Assembly (NCBI GenBank): GCA_950295325.1
Contig: OX485803.1
Location: forward strand, 62,141,554 to 62,205,553
Source of the DNA: Polytrichum commune
Lineage: Eukaryota > Streptophyta > Polytrichopsida > Polytrichales > Polytrichaceae
DNA: 64,000 bases
Direction: 5' to 3'
In this document: positions 63,844 to 64,000 of the stretch, piece by piece
How positions within the stretch are numbered: position 1 is the stretch's first letter
How the letters are laid out: every line of letters begins with the position of its first letter
Program-made: the position numbers and the translations under genes
Notes under the pieces: model-generated
What the model was told of the DNA's origin: nothing
Database searches by the model: none
Seen by the model: the letters and a program-made list of their open reading frames with translations, nothing else

Positions 63844-64000
63844 TTTTGTTTTGTTTTTGTTTTTGTTTTATTTTTATTTTTATTTTTAAATAAACCGGAT
63901 TTTTTTTTAATATTTTGATTTTGATTTTGATTTTTTGATTTTTTACTTTCACTTTCAAATTTGGCATTTCATTGTCACAAATTTTGAGGCTCAAATTTGG

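Overview
Nuclear DNA of a land plant. Evidence: three intron-containing genes with GT-AG introns and clear plant orthology (a group I WRKY factor, a BIG-type Sec7 ARF-GEF, a plant-type GH31 alpha-glucosidase), separated by AT-rich, gene-poor DNA full of MITE-like elements, microsatellites and decayed transposons. Gene-free gaps of about 20 kb and 12 kb suggest a repeat-rich genome. The WRKY and BIG sequences look like those of a non-seed plant (bryophyte or lycophyte), but the species cannot be fixed from sequence alone.

Layout. 1-3860 (-): group I WRKY, six exons seen, C-terminus cut off by the window edge, with a 58-bp tandem repeat in its leader. 3.9-25.7 kb: no supportable gene; a family of short inverted-repeat elements ending in ACTACA...TGTAGT, older dispersed repeats, simple repeats and one unidentified coding-like remnant. 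25.7-26.55 kb: tandem repeat directly behind the next gene. 26552-35538 (-): intact 12-exon BIG ARF-GEF of 1764 aa, with a fold-back element in intron 1. 35.5-45.9 kb: intergenic. 45.9-53.3 kb: alpha-glucosidase gene (+, four exons, 925 aa) flanked and invaded by one MITE family. 53.8-54.1 kb: a MITE with CACTA-like ends. 56.0-62.2 kb: decayed En/Spm (CACTA) DNA transposon with a TNP2 transposase pseudogene, preceded on the same strand by a transposase-associated-like zinc-motif segment spliced to a SET (histone-lysine-methyltransferase-like) domain. A 974-bp solo LTR is inserted in the transposase, and a possible SINE lies at its end. 62.5-64 kb: more repeat DNA, with an extremely GC-rich block abutting a TTAATTA-type AT-rich array.

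The three host genes are functionally unrelated (transcription, trans-Golgi/endosomal trafficking, cell-wall or starch carbohydrate hydrolysis) and form no operon-like unit. The part most worth following up is the SET-bearing CACTA element: its reading frames are joined across introns by canonical splice sites, and they are broken mainly by single stop codons, so its ancestral gene order can still be read. All exon boundaries were found by eye from splice consensus, reading-frame phase and family conservation.
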